Of a stretch of DNA of 64,000 nt, positions 38,439-49,500 are shown piece by piece. The notes beneath the pieces are model-generated. The model searched no databases. It was not told the origin of the DNA and saw nothing but the letters and a program-made list of their open reading frames with translations. The translations under genes were made by a program, and so were the position numbers. The stretch lies in contig JAAYEF010000018.1 of the NCBI GenBank assembly GCA_012728875.1, positions 1-64,000 of the forward strand. Direction: 5' to 3'. The DNA comes from Candidatus Cloacimonadota bacterium (GTDB lineage: Bacteria > Cloacimonadota > Cloacimonadia > Cloacimonadales > Cloacimonadaceae). Position 1 is the first letter of the stretch. Every line of letters starts with the position of its first letter.

Positions 38439-39704
38439 ATGGAATCCATGGATACAAACAGAGGAAAGCTGTGGCTGGCGCTTCGCTATCTGAGGGGCCA
38501 GGGTCGCGGCTTTATCCACCGATCCCACTGGCTCACCATCGCCGGAATCACGCTTGGCGTTACAGCCCTGATCTGCGTTGGCGGCGTGATGAACGGCCTG
38601 CGTGCCGATATTCGCAACCGCGTGACCAGCACGCTCAGCGAAATCAGGATCACAGCCAGGGGCGGCGAAGCCATGAGCGGATATCAGAGCCTTGTGGACA
38701 GCCTGGATGGCATGGGCTACAAAACAGCGCCTGTGATCCGCAACGACCTTGTGATCAAAAAAGGTGAGCAGATTTTTTCCACGCAGTGCTTTGGAATCGA
38801 CCCGCAAAGGCATGCCCGCATCAGCGCGGCGCTTGGGCAAAAAACACTCACCCCGGATGGAAATGTGTTGGGCATCCTGAACGGCGATGTTTCGGGTCCT
38901 TTTTTCAACGAGGGTGGAATTGCTCTGGGAAGCTCTCTGGCGTTGAATATGGGGGTTAAAGTTGGCGATGAGATTCAGCTTCTTTCCCCGGTTTTTGATG
39001 TCCCCACTGCTTTCGGGCTCCTGCCCAGGGTCAGAACCGTGCACGTGGCAGCCATATTCAGCACTGCCATGCCGGATTACGACTATTCTTTCAGCTTCAT
39101 TTCCCTGGAGGAGGCAAGCTTTTTCAAGGATTATAACGGCGAGATTGACTACATCGAAGTGAAAACCCCTGATGCCACCTCACCGGAAGCGCACACAAAA
39201 CGGATCAGAAACCACTTCAAAGATTTGAAAGTTGAGGATTGGGGCGCCTATGACGCCAGTCTCTACAGCGCCATCCGCTTTGAGAAATATCTGATGTTTG
39301 TGATCATGCTGTTCATGTATGTGATTGCCAGTTTCAATCTTACGGGTTCCATGCTGAAAACCATCGCCCAAAAGCGGCGCGAACTGGGTTTGCTGAAGGC
39401 GTTCGGATATCGCGATGCCGATCTCAGTGGGCTTTTTCTGAGGCAGGCGCTGATTTTGTCCAGCCTGGGAATAGCGTTGGGGCTCGTCATTTCCACAGTT
39501 TTGCTGCTGGTGCAAAAACATTTTGGATTGCTTTCGATGGGCATGGGAGATGCCGGACCGCTGCCCCTGCCGGTTGTGTTCAGTTGGAAGGACTATCTGA
39601 GCGTGGTGCTGGCTTCCTTTGCCATCACCCTGATCAGCGTGCTGCTGCCTCTGCGCAGGCTGCACAGGATCAACCCCATCGAATTGATCCGTCAGACCAC
39701 ATAA
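38439..39704 (+). CDS. LolC/LolE-type ABC transporter permease
   Basis: LRYLRGQGRGFIHRSHWLTIAGITLGVTALICVGGVMNGL; FtsX-like C-terminus; ATG 38439 or 38448 (track start 38397 is TTG). Confidence 0.85.
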   Translation: MESMDTNRGKLWLALRYLRGQGRGFIHRSHWLTIAGITLGVTALICVGGVMNGLRADIRNRVTSTLSEIRITARGGEAMSGYQSLVDSLDGMGYKTAPVIRNDLVIKKGEQIFSTQCFGIDPQRHARISAALGQKTLTPDGNVLGILNGDVSGPFFNEGGIALGSSLALNMGVKVGDEIQLLSPVFDVPTAFGLLPRVRTVHVAAIFSTAMPDYDYSFSFISLEEASFFKDYNGEIDYIEVKTPDATSPEAHTKRIRNHFKDLKVEDWGAYDASLYSAIRFEKYLMFVIMLFMYVIASFNLTGSMLKTIAQKRRELGLLKAFGYRDADLSGLFLRQALILSSLGIALGLVISTVLLLVQKHFGLLSMGMGDAGPLPLPVVFSWKDYLSVVLASFAITLISVLLPLRRLHRINPIELIRQTT

Positions 39705-39719
39705 ATAAGGAAGGAAAAA

Positions 39720-40187
39720 ATGGATAAAAAAGAACTTTACCTCCTCGCCCTGGCGCAGGAGATCCGCTCTCAAAAGCTTTACGACGCCTTGGCGAAAAGC
39801 TTCAAAAACCCACAAAACAGCGTCTTTTTCCGCGAATTGGTTTTGCTGGAGCAAGCCCATGAAGCCAGGCTGCGCGAGAGCTTTGGCCCGGAATTCCCGG
39901 ATGCCGAGCCCGAAGCCAAGGCTCTGAAGGACAAAGACCTGCAAGGCCTCGATTTAAACGATCCGGTGGCGCTTTTGGAATATGCCGCTGAGCGCGAAGC
40001 AATTGCCCAAAACCACTATCTGGCCTTTGCCGAACAGACTTCCGAGCCCGAACTGAAAGCAATGCTTTTGGAACTGGCGGAGGAGGAGGACAAGCACCGC
40101 AGTTTGCTGTTGGTAGAACTCCAGCGCATCCAGGGTTCCCTGGATTGGTATGACCCCAGCGAGCTGGCAGGCTTCATGGATTTTTGA
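39720..40187 (+). CDS. Ferritin-like/rubrerythrin-type four-helix protein
   Basis: LALAQEIRSQKLYDALAKSF...LEQAHEARLRE...EREAIAQNHYLAFA...LAEEEDKHRSLLLVEL with spaced ExxH motifs. Confidence 0.78.
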   Translation: MDKKELYLLALAQEIRSQKLYDALAKSFKNPQNSVFFRELVLLEQAHEARLRESFGPEFPDAEPEAKALKDKDLQGLDLNDPVALLEYAAEREAIAQNHYLAFAEQTSEPELKAMLLELAEEEDKHRSLLLVELQRIQGSLDWYDPSELAGFMDF

Positions 40188-41509
40188 GCCCCACAGTGAA
40201 AGACGAGCAGACCGATTTACTGAATTCCGCTGAAAATACAGAACGCGATGCACCTCTGGCAGAGCGTTTGCGTCCAAAAAGCCTGGACGAGCTGCGCGGG
40301 CAGACCCAACTGGTGGCGCAAAGTTCCCTTTTGCGGCAGATGGTGGCAAGCGGAGAATATCATTCCTTCATTCTTTGGGGTCCGCCCGGAACCGGGAAAA
40401 CCACCATTGCGAGAGTGATCGAAAGCGTTTCGGGACATCGGTTTGTGCAGTTCAGCGCGGTGCTTTCCGGGATCGGCGATGTGCGCGCTGTGATGAAGGA
40501 TGCCGAATATGCCCACCGGCGCAGCAACCAGCGCACCATCATCTTCATCGACGAAATTCACCGCTTCAACAAGTCGCAGCAGGACGCATTTTTACCGTTT
40601 GTGGAAAGCGGTGCGGTCATTTTGATCGGTGCCACCACAGAAAACCCATCCTTTGAGGTGATCCCAGCCCTGCTTTCGCGCTGTCACGTCTTCGTTTTGG
40701 AAATGCTGTCCGAAGAGGATTTGCAGGAAATCTTGGCAAAAGGCATGCGGGAACTGGGTTTGGAGGAGGATGCCGAAGTTTTGGGATGGCTTGCCCAACA
40801 GAGCGGGGGCGATGCCCGCAGAGCCTTGAACCAGCTTGAACTGCTGGAACCCTGGCTGAAGGAGAATCCGCATCCCCAAGTGAAGGAAATGGCGGCGGTT
40901 TTGGAAAAGAAAACCCTGTTCTACGACAAAAACCGCGAGGAACACTACAACCTGATCTCTGCTCTGCACAAGTCTTTACGCGGATCGGATCCTCAAGCCG
41001 GGCTCTATTGGCTTGCCCGGATGCTGGAAGCGGGGGAGGATCCGCGCTACATCGTGCGCCGGCTCATCCGCTTTGCCTCCGAGGATGTGGGTTTGGCTGA
41101 TCCCGCTGCCCTGACCCAAGCCATTGCAGCCAAGGAAGCGCTCACCTTTTTGGGCATGCCGGAAGCCAACACCGCCTTGGCGCAAGCGGTTGTGTATCTT
41201 GCCACTGCGCCCAAGAGCAACTCACTTTACAAGGCTTATGGTCACGCTGCCGAGGATGCTCGCAAAACCAGCCATTTTGGGGTGCCGATGCACATTCGCA
41301 ATGCGCCCACCAAGCTGATGGAAGAACTGGACTACGGTAAAGACTACAAATATGATCACGACTTTGAACATGGCTATGCCTACCAGAAATATTTCCCACA
41401 GCAGATGCAGGAAAAGAGCTATTACGAACCGGGAGAATTCGGCTTTGAAAAGGAGATTGCCAAACGCATACAGTGGTGGCTGAAACTGCGTGGGGACAAA
41501 GAGGCTTGA
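40184..41509 (+). CDS. rarA: Replication-associated recombination protein A (AAA+ ATPase)
   Basis: [70 protein letters not shown] start at 40184 uncertain. Confidence 0.93.
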   Translation: MSPTVKDEQTDLLNSAENTERDAPLAERLRPKSLDELRGQTQLVAQSSLLRQMVASGEYHSFILWGPPGTGKTTIARVIESVSGHRFVQFSAVLSGIGDVRAVMKDAEYAHRRSNQRTIIFIDEIHRFNKSQQDAFLPFVESGAVILIGATTENPSFEVIPALLSRCHVFVLEMLSEEDLQEILAKGMRELGLEEDAEVLGWLAQQSGGDARRALNQLELLEPWLKENPHPQVKEMAAVLEKKTLFYDKNREEHYNLISALHKSLRGSDPQAGLYWLARMLEAGEDPRYIVRRLIRFASEDVGLADPAALTQAIAAKEALTFLGMPEANTALAQAVVYLATAPKSNSLYKAYGHAAEDARKTSHFGVPMHIRNAPTKLMEELDYGKDYKYDHDFEHGYAYQKYFPQQMQEKSYYEPGEFGFEKEIAKRIQWWLKLRGDKEA

Positions 41510-41521
41510 GGCGTTCGGCTG

Positions 41522-42874
41522 TTATGCAGGGTTATAAAGCTTCATCGCCACGCTGAAATAGACGATCAGGGCCAAAACGTCCACGATTGTGGTGATGATG
41601 GGCGCAGCCATGATGGCAGGGTCCAGCTTGAATTTCCGCGCTATGAGGGGCAGGGTTCCGCCCACGACGTTGGCAATGATCACGGTGAAAAACATGGCGA
41701 TGGACACCGAAAGACCCAGCATCAGGTCTTTGTTGAACATCCAGATCCGCAAAAGATTGACCACCGACAGTGCCAGACCCACCACAAGGCTCACCCGGAT
41801 TTCTTTGAACAAAACTACAAAAAAGTCTTTGATGGAAATTTCGCCCAGCGCCATACCGCGAATCACCAGGGTGGCGGATTGTGAGCCTGCGTTTCCACCT
41901 GTGTCCATCAGCATGGGGATGAACGCTACCAGGATCAGCATGCCGTCGATTGCCAAGGCACTTTCATAGCGCTGGATCACAATGCCGGTGAAAGTGGCGG
42001 AAATCATCAAAAACAACAGCCAAAATATGCGCTTGCGTGCCAGGGTCATCACGCTGCTGTCCAGATATTCCGTTTCACTGTGGGACAGCGCGCTCATGCG
42101 CTCAAAGTCTTCCGTGCTTTCGTCCACCACCACGTCCAAAACGTCGTCTGCAGTGATGATTCCCAGCATTTTATGATTTTCATCCACCACGGGGATGGCG
42201 GAAAAGCCGTATTTGCGGAAAAGCTGGGCAACTTCCTCCTGGTCCATATTGGTGGGAACGCTCACCACGTTTGGGTTCACCAGTTCCGTTAAGGGCAGGT
42301 TGAATTCGCTCATCACAATGTCGCGCAGCGAAACCACGCCTTTCAGCTTGTCATCCGGGTCGAGCATATACAGATAGTTGATGGTTTCAGCGTCTTCACC
42401 GTTTTTTTGCAGATATTCCAGGGTGTCTTTAACCGTCATCTGTGCATTCACGGGCACAAATTCCGTGGCCATGATTCCGCCGGCGGTTTCGGGGTCATAG
42501 CTCATCAACTGTTTGATTTCCTGGGCTTTTTCCTCGTCCAAACTGGAGATCAGTTCATTGACTTCATCGTCGTCAAAGTGTTCCATCATGTCGGCAACTT
42601 CGTCTGAAGCCATTTCCGAGATGATATCTACTTTCTGATCAGTGGAGAAAAGACCCAGCAATTCACCCTTGTCCTCTTCCTCCGCTTCTTCCAAAATGCC
42701 TGCCAAAATATCGGTGGGAATCCGGACCAAGAGGTTGAAGAAATCGCCATCATAGTCTTCCATGGCGTCCAAAATATCAGCGGGATGGATGTATTCCAGT
42801 GCCTCTTTCAAGGCGGCCGGGCTGGTGGTTTCCAAAAACTCAATCAATTCTTTTCCAGTCAGTTGCTTTTTCAT
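41522..42874 (-). CDS. mgtE: Magnesium transporter MgtE
   Basis: N domain + CBS pair + TM domain: YDPETAGGIMATEFV, DTGGNAGSQSATLVIRGMALGEI; start MKKQLTGKEL. Confidence 0.95.
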   Translation of the reverse strand: MKKQLTGKELIEFLETTSPAALKEALEYIHPADILDAMEDYDGDFFNLLVRIPTDILAGILEEAEEEDKGELLGLFSTDQKVDIISEMASDEVADMMEHFDDDEVNELISSLDEEKAQEIKQLMSYDPETAGGIMATEFVPVNAQMTVKDTLEYLQKNGEDAETINYLYMLDPDDKLKGVVSLRDIVMSEFNLPLTELVNPNVVSVPTNMDQEEVAQLFRKYGFSAIPVVDENHKMLGIITADDVLDVVVDESTEDFERMSALSHSETEYLDSSVMTLARKRIFWLLFLMISATFTGIVIQRYESALAIDGMLILVAFIPMLMDTGGNAGSQSATLVIRGMALGEISIKDFFVVLFKEIRVSLVVGLALSVVNLLRIWMFNKDLMLGLSVSIAMFFTVIIANVVGGTLPLIARKFKLDPAIMAAPIITTIVDVLALIVYFSVAMKLYNPA

Positions 42875-43063
42875 TTTTTCCTCCCGCATTTTTTGATTTA
42901 ATCATAAGGATTTGAATAGCCCGCCCTGTCAAGTAAATAATTGTAACCCTGATCCAGCCTGGGTTTGGCTTGTCCGGCTGAAAAGTGAAAGTGGGTGGTT
43001 GCTGGCTTAAATCCGGCTGGGAGTCAACCTGGTTCAGGACGGGTCACCCCTTGCCTGAAAGCG

Positions 43064-43129
43064 TTAATCAAGTGATCATCAAGTCTTAATCAAGCGTTAA
43101 TTATTAAGACTTGATTAAGGCTTGATTAA
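43064..43129. repeat. Four TTAATCAAG/CTTGATTAA motifs in dyad arrangement
   Basis: TTAATCAAG at 43064-43072 and 43086-43094; CTTGATTAA at 43110-43118 and 43121-43129; perfect inverted repeat ATCAAGTCTTAAT (43078-43090) / ATTAAGACTTGAT (43103-43115). Confidence 0.75.
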
Positions 43130-43348
43130 GAAGTGATCGACACCTTGAAACAGGGGGTGAACCGATTTTCATGATGGTTTTGAGGCACTGGTTTTGAGAC
43201 ACCATACATCAAAGGAAGGCGGCTGTTGAATTAATTCCAATCCCTTCTTTTCTCTCCAAACACGGATCAAACCTTGAAATAAACACAATCAAGCATTCGG
43301 AAACCCCAAAAGTATTTTTAGATTTTCGGGTTTTCAGAAAGATTTTTC

Positions 43349-43383
43349 TTGACTATTCAACCGATTGGTACATATTGGTCGAA
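43349..43383 (+). promoter_or_regulatory. Promoter with overlapping candidate TetR operator
   Basis: TTGACT (43349) N16 CATATT (43371); imperfect palindrome TTCAACCGATTGGTACATATTGGTCGAA (43356-43383). Confidence 0.5.
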
Positions 43384-43458
43384 GAATCGAAAATGACCTT
43401 TTTAAGAAGGTCGTTATTCGTTATCCCAAGTGGGTTTAAAACAAAGTGAGGTGGATAA

Positions 43459-44100
43459 ATGAACAATGCTAAAGACAAAAGGAAAGAACGTATATTGGAA
43501 GTTTCCATAGAGCATTTCACGCGCTGGGGCTACAATAAAACCTCGATGGAAGAGGTTGCCCGGGGTGCGCGAATTGCCAAAGCGACCATTTACTACTATT
43601 TTCCGAGTAAAGAGCAGCTTTTCATAGCTGCAATACGTACCAAAGCGGAGGAGCTTTTTATAAAGTTGGAAAAAGAAATCAACTCAGCAAACAATTTTGA
43701 AGACAAGTTTTCCAGCTTTCTGCGCCTGCCCATGATCTATATCTTTGAAAATATGCCCATCCTGATCGAGGCGATGCATCAAAACCCATTCGACGGCTTT
43801 GAGAGCTTGGATCAAATTCGCACCGAATACCGCGACCGCATGGGCATGCTTTTATCTGGCATCATTGTGAGCGGAAAAAAAGAGGGTTTGGTAAACGATT
43901 GGGTGAACCCACAACAATTCAGCCTGATGTTCCATGAATGGTTTATGTTGGGGGACAACTGGATTGACCTTGAAGACAAAGACAAGATCATCCGTCGCAT
44001 CGAACGCGACCACGATCTCATTGTGAGGCTGATACTATTTGGCATTATCAAGCCAGCCCGCAAGGAATCCCTAATTAATGAAATCAAAAAAGAGGAATAG
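43459..44100 (+). CDS. TetR/AcrR family transcriptional regulator
   Basis: RILEVSIEHFTRWGYNKTSMEEVARGARIAKATIYYYFPSKEQLFIAAI HTH. Confidence 0.95.
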   Translation: MNNAKDKRKERILEVSIEHFTRWGYNKTSMEEVARGARIAKATIYYYFPSKEQLFIAAIRTKAEELFIKLEKEINSANNFEDKFSSFLRLPMIYIFENMPILIEAMHQNPFDGFESLDQIRTEYRDRMGMLLSGIIVSGKKEGLVNDWVNPQQFSLMFHEWFMLGDNWIDLEDKDKIIRRIERDHDLIVRLILFGIIKPARKESLINEIKKEE

Positions 44101-44103
44101 GCC

Positions 44104-45501
44104 ATGAAACGTATCTTTTTTGCACTTATAACGCTGACCTGGGCACTTGGCCTGTCCGCCATCGGACTCCAGGAAAGCGTTACCATAGCCCTGGACCAAA
44201 ATAGCTCTCTGTTGATGGCGCGCGAGGAAGTGGCCATCGCAGAGCAAAGCCGTGCCCAAGTTCAGGGCGGCTTGTATCCCCAGCTCACGCTCCAGGGAGG
44301 ATATAGCCTGGCTCGCACACATCTGCCAAAAGCTGTACAACTGCCTCCGGTGAATATTGGCAGCTACCTGGATCCTGAAAGCTCCACCGCCAACGACTAT
44401 TTGTTAGCTGCGGCAATTTCGGGCATTGCGAACAATTTGATCCCAGATTCTCCCAAGGACGAAGGTTCGCTTGCGGCGTCGCTGCAACTGGATCAGGTGC
44501 TTTTTGCGGGAGGAAGGCTCGCCAACGGGATCAAAGCCACCGAGCGCTACCGCGAAATCACGCGCCTGAACCTGCAAATGAAGGAACAGGATGTGGTGCT
44601 GCAAACCGAAAAGCTCTTCTATTCCTGTCTGTTGACGGAAAAGGTCATCGCCTTGCAGGAAGAGGCTTTGGGTCTCGCGCGGCGGCATTTGCTCCGGGTG
44701 GAAGCCTTTTATCGTGAAGGAATGGTGTCTGAATTCGACGTTTTGCGAGCGCGATTGGAAGTTGCCAAGCTGGAACCCCAGCTTTTGGAAGCGCGAAGCA
44801 ATTATGATCTGGCTTTGGCTGCTTTTCGCACTCATCTGGGCAAGGCGGATGAAGATCTGACCCCCGAAGGTGAATTCGAAATGCCTCAGACTTTGGAAAT
44901 CAGCTTGGACGAGGCTTTGACCTTGGGAACGCAAAACAGGGCGGAGCTTGCCATGGCTTCCATGGCTTCTGAAGTGAAAGAGCTGCAGTGGAAGGTGGAA
45001 AAAGGCGCCCTGATGCCAAGCGTGGGTCTTCAGGCCAGCGCGTCGCTCTATACGGCAGCTCAGGATTTTGCCATTCACAAGGACGATTTTGGCACCAACT
45101 TCAGCATTGGCGTGGGAGTTTCCATTCCCATTTTCGACGGAATGCAAAGCTTGGCAAAAGTTCGCGCAGCGAAGCACGACTATATGCTTTCCCGGCTGCA
45201 GCATCAGGATTTTGAATCTCTGATCCGGCTGCAGATCACTCAGGATTATAAAAAACTGGACCATGCACTGCAAAACCACAGCGTCCATGAGAAAAATATC
45301 GAAATCGCGGAGCGAGGCTTGGAACTGGCTCGCGTCCGTTATGAAAGTCAGATGGGAATACAGTTGGAAGTTTTCGACGCTCAAACCACCCTGTCTGCCA
45401 TTAAATTGCAATATTACAACTCGATCTATGAAGTGATTTCCGCCACTCGCGAGCTTCAAAGATCGCTGGGGATTAATCTTTATAACGGAGACAGATCATG
45501 A
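44104..45501 (+). CDS. TolC family outer-membrane efflux protein
   Basis: Signal peptide; two OEP repeats (LQESVTIALDQNSSLLMAREEVAIAEQSRAQVQGGLYPQLTLQGGY ...). Confidence 0.93.
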   Translation: MKRIFFALITLTWALGLSAIGLQESVTIALDQNSSLLMAREEVAIAEQSRAQVQGGLYPQLTLQGGYSLARTHLPKAVQLPPVNIGSYLDPESSTANDYLLAAAISGIANNLIPDSPKDEGSLAASLQLDQVLFAGGRLANGIKATERYREITRLNLQMKEQDVVLQTEKLFYSCLLTEKVIALQEEALGLARRHLLRVEAFYREGMVSEFDVLRARLEVAKLEPQLLEARSNYDLALAAFRTHLGKADEDLTPEGEFEMPQTLEISLDEALTLGTQNRAELAMASMASEVKELQWKVEKGALMPSVGLQASASLYTAAQDFAIHKDDFGTNFSIGVGVSIPIFDGMQSLAKVRAAKHDYMLSRLQHQDFESLIRLQITQDYKKLDHALQNHSVHEKNIEIAERGLELARVRYESQMGIQLEVFDAQTTLSAIKLQYYNSIYEVISATRELQRSLGINLYNGDRS

Positions 45502-46523
45502 AAAAAGTAGTCATCATCACCATAATCTGCCTGGGTTTGTTCATGGGCGCCTGCGGCAAAAAAGGCCAGCAGGGTAAAAGCATGGAGCAAATCCAAAAGG
45601 AAGAGGGAATCCCGGTCCGCGTGGTCACCGTGACCGAAGATAGTTTTAGCGAAGAACTGACCTACAATGCGGTTTTGGGTGGAAGTTCCGATTCCTACGG
45701 CATATCCATGCTGGCAGATGTTGTGGCAGGGGTGCATGCCAAGGTGGGGGACAGAGTTTCCGCCGGACAGGTGATCGTATCCTTTCCCAAAACCACGCCC
45801 TCCGCGCAGTTTGAACAGGCATCCACAGGCTACAATGCCGCCCGCCAAGCTTATGAAAGGATGAAAAAGCTGCACGAAGAAGGCGCCATATCGCAACAGG
45901 ATCTGGACAATGTGGAAACCCAGTATTTGCTTGCCAAGGCAAATATGGAATCCAGCCGCAAGATGATCAATGTGACCGCACCGCTCAGCGGAGTTTTGAC
46001 CAGTATGGCAGTCGCACCGGGGGAGATGAGCTATCCCGGACAAATCTTGTTCCAAGTCTCTGCCACTGCGGGCTACAAGGCAAAATTCAACGTTCCGGAC
46101 AAAGTGGCGCGAAACCTCAAGGTTGGAACGGCTGCCACGGCAACGGTTGGCGATCTCAGCCTCGAAGGCAAGGTCAGCAAGGTTTCGCTGGCTCTTGATC
46201 CTCAAACGCAGGGTGTGCCGGTTGAAGTTAGTTTTCCCGCTGGAGGCCAGCGCGTGAGCTATGGTGTCACAGCCCGGGTTAAGCTGCAAACCCAATCCCG
46301 GTCTGGTGTCATCGTCGTCAATCGTGAACAAATCGTGTCCGAAAACGGCAAGAAATTTGTTTGGCTGGCTCAGAAAGGCCATGCCGTGAAACGTGAAATC
46401 GAAACGGGAATGGACAACCAAGTTCGCTTTGAAGTGATTTCGGGATTGGAGCCTGGAGATATTCTCATCACGGAAGGGATCGCTCTGCTTTCGGAAAACG
46501 ACCTCATCAAAGTGATCGAATAA
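45498..46523 (+). CDS. RND efflux periplasmic adaptor (HlyD/MFP) lipoprotein
   Basis: Lipobox LFMGACGKK; lipoyl/hairpin segment VGDRVSAGQVIVSF...LDNVETQYLLAKANMESSRKMINVTAPLSGVL. Confidence 0.92.
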   Translation: MKKVVIITIICLGLFMGACGKKGQQGKSMEQIQKEEGIPVRVVTVTEDSFSEELTYNAVLGGSSDSYGISMLADVVAGVHAKVGDRVSAGQVIVSFPKTTPSAQFEQASTGYNAARQAYERMKKLHEEGAISQQDLDNVETQYLLAKANMESSRKMINVTAPLSGVLTSMAVAPGEMSYPGQILFQVSATAGYKAKFNVPDKVARNLKVGTAATATVGDLSLEGKVSKVSLALDPQTQGVPVEVSFPAGGQRVSYGVTARVKLQTQSRSGVIVVNREQIVSENGKKFVWLAQKGHAVKREIETGMDNQVRFEVISGLEPGDILITEGIALLSENDLIKVIE

Positions 46524-46533
46524 GGAAGCCGCC

Positions 46534-49500
46534 ATGTTTCTCTCAGATTTATCGATCAAACGACCCATCCTGGTGTCGATGGCGCTGTTGGTGTTCATCG
46601 TGTTTGGCGCTCTTGCCTATTTTGTTTTGCCGCTGAACCTGATGCCAGACATCAATTTGCCCTTCGTCCTCATCCAAACTGTGTATCCCGGGGCAGGGCC
46701 TTCCGAGGTCGAAACCCAGGTCACAAAAAGGATTGAAGATGCCCTCGCCACAGTTAGCATGGTGGATTACACCCAATCCTATTCGATGGAGAATGTCAGC
46801 GTGGTCCTGGTTGCTTTCAAAATCAAGAAGAACGTTGATGTTGCCAACCAGGAAGTGAAAGACAAGGTGGATGCCATCCTGCGTGATTTGCCAGAACAGG
46901 TGGAAAAGCCTGTGGTGATGAAGCTTAATATGAATACCCGACCATTTATGGACATCATTTTAAGCGGAAAACTGGATGCTCGTGAGCTGCACGAACTGGC
47001 GGATACCAAGCTCAAGGACCGCTTTGGCCAAATCCCCGGTGTGGGCGAAGTTGCCATCACCGGTGGAGCCAAGCGGCAGGTTGACGTAACCCTAAAAGAC
47101 CAAGTGGTTTATGAGAACAGGCTGTCCATGATGCAACTGCTTCAAATCCTGGCAGCCCAAAACCTTGATATGCCGGCGGGAAACTTCAAACGTGGAACCC
47201 AAGAATACTCTGTGCGCCTGAAAGGTCAATATCAGGGCTTGGACGAAATTGCAGATGCGGATATTCCCACAGCTTATGGAGTTAAAAAGCTGCGCGACCT
47301 GGCGGATATCACAGACAGTTCCGAAGAAGTGCGCTCCAGAGCCATCTTCCACAATATGGACGATAAAGTCTTGCAAGACAACGTGGTGCGCATTTCGCTG
47401 ACCAACGCTTCAGATGGAAACGTGGTCAGCATTTCCAAGGAAGTGAAAAAAATCCTGCCCGAGATCCAAGCCGATCTGCCCGAAGGGGTGAACCTGGACA
47501 TCGTGCAGGACGGCTCCACCTTCATCCGTGGCACCGTGGAAGACACATTTGTGAATATCGGCTTGGGAATACTTTTGACCGGACTGGTTTTGTTGCTGTT
47601 TTTGCACGACTGGCGCTCCACCTTCATCGTGGCTCTGTCCATGCCCATTGCCATCATTTCCACCTTCGTGTTCCTGCAGGTTGCCGGATACAGCTTCAAT
47701 CTGCTCACCTTGATCGGGATTTCGGTTTCAGTTGGAATTCTGGTCACAAACTCAGTGGTTGTGATAGAAAACATCTTCCGTCATAAATCTCTGGGTTTGA
47801 ACAGTCGGGATGCTTCAGCGAAAGGCGCGTCCGAGATCGCCGTGGCGGTTTTGGCAAGCACACTCACAAACGTGGTGGTGTTTTTGCCAATCGCGTCCAT
47901 GAGCAGCTTGGCAGGCCAGTTTTTCCGCGAATTCGCGCTCACCGTCACCTTTGCCACCATGATGTCTTTGTTGACGGCTTTCACGATCACACCCATGCTG
48001 GCTGCCCGCATTTTGCCGGAAAAGTCCAAGCCAAGCCGCTTTGGTGAGAAGTTCGACAATATCTTCAACAAATTTGCCACCTGGTACAGAAAGTTTCTGG
48101 GCGGCGTGCTCAGCAGTAAAAAACGCAGCCGTACCATCATTTTCGTCACCCTGGGCATCCTGGTCGCCAGCCTGGCCCTCATCCCGGTGGTCGGTTTGGA
48201 GTTCATTCCGGAAATGGATCAGGGTGAAATGTCCATCACAGTGGAACTTCCGCAGGGTTATAACATCGATCAGACTGCCCAAACCCTCACCGAGGTGCAC
48301 AAACGCCTGGAAAAACACAAGGAGATCGACCATGTGATCACAAACCTGGGATCTTCAGGCACGATGAGCACCGGTACAAACCTGGCTTCCAGCACCATCA
48401 AGCTGGTGGACACCAAACACCGCAAGCTCAATTCCAGACAGGTGGCGGACCTGGTGACCCGCGATCTGGCCGATATCCCGAACGCCCTGATCAAGGTTAG
48501 TGCGGTCAGCTCCGGTTTTGGGGAGGATACCGGCTTGGAATTCTATCTGCAGGGACAGGATAATGCCCGCCTGGAGCAGCTGAAACACAAGGTGACCGAG
48601 CTGATCAAAGACACGCCCGGCCTCATCAATCTGGATACCAGCACCCGGAGTGGCAGGGCTGATATCACCATCAGACCAAAACGCGCTGAAATGGCTGCAG
48701 TGAATGCCACCACCTACGAACTGGCGCTTGCCCTGCGCGGTGCCATCGAAGGCTTGGTTTCCACGCAATATCATGAAGGCGACAATCTGTATGACATCAA
48801 GCTTTCCTTGGAAGATGAATCCGTGGATTCTCCTGAAAAGCTTGAAAACCTGAGCGTTACCATCAACTGGCAGCCCTACCCGCTTTCCCAGCTTGCCGAG
48901 ATTTCTTTCGATGAAGGCACGAACCTGATCACCCACCGCGACCGCCGTAAAACGGTGGTTTTCACTGCTGGTGTGGCGGAAGGAGCGCGCATGGGCGACG
49001 TGATGAAGGATGTAAATAAACGCCTGGACGGATTGGAGCTGCCCAAGGGTTATCGCATCATCTGGGGCGGCAACGCTGAAATGATGAGCGACATGGTTTC
49101 CGACATGGTGAAAACCTTGCTTCTGGCGGTCTTGCTCACCTATATGCTGCTGGCGGCAATTTTGGAAAACTTGCTGCAGCCCTTGCTGATTCTGGGAACG
49201 GTGCCGCTGGCCATCATCGGGGTCATTTTGTCGCTTCTGATCACCGGTCAAACCTTCAACCTGGTGTCATTGATGAGCATCGTGATGCTGGTTGGCATTG
49301 TGGTGAACAACGCCATTTTGATGCTGGATCACGCAAACGGTCGCCGCAAGGAGGGAGCCGGCATCCAGGAAGCCCTGATGGAAGCGGGCGAAGTGAAGCT
49401 GAAACCCATCATCATGAGCACTTTGGCCATCGCCATTGGCATGCTGCCCATGGCTTTGGGAATCGGTCCCGCGGGCCTTGAACTGCGCAAATCCATGGGT

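Noticed and set aside
43130-43200. Direct repeat ggttttgaggcactggttttgagacac
   Set aside because: Only two short imperfect copies, likely chance
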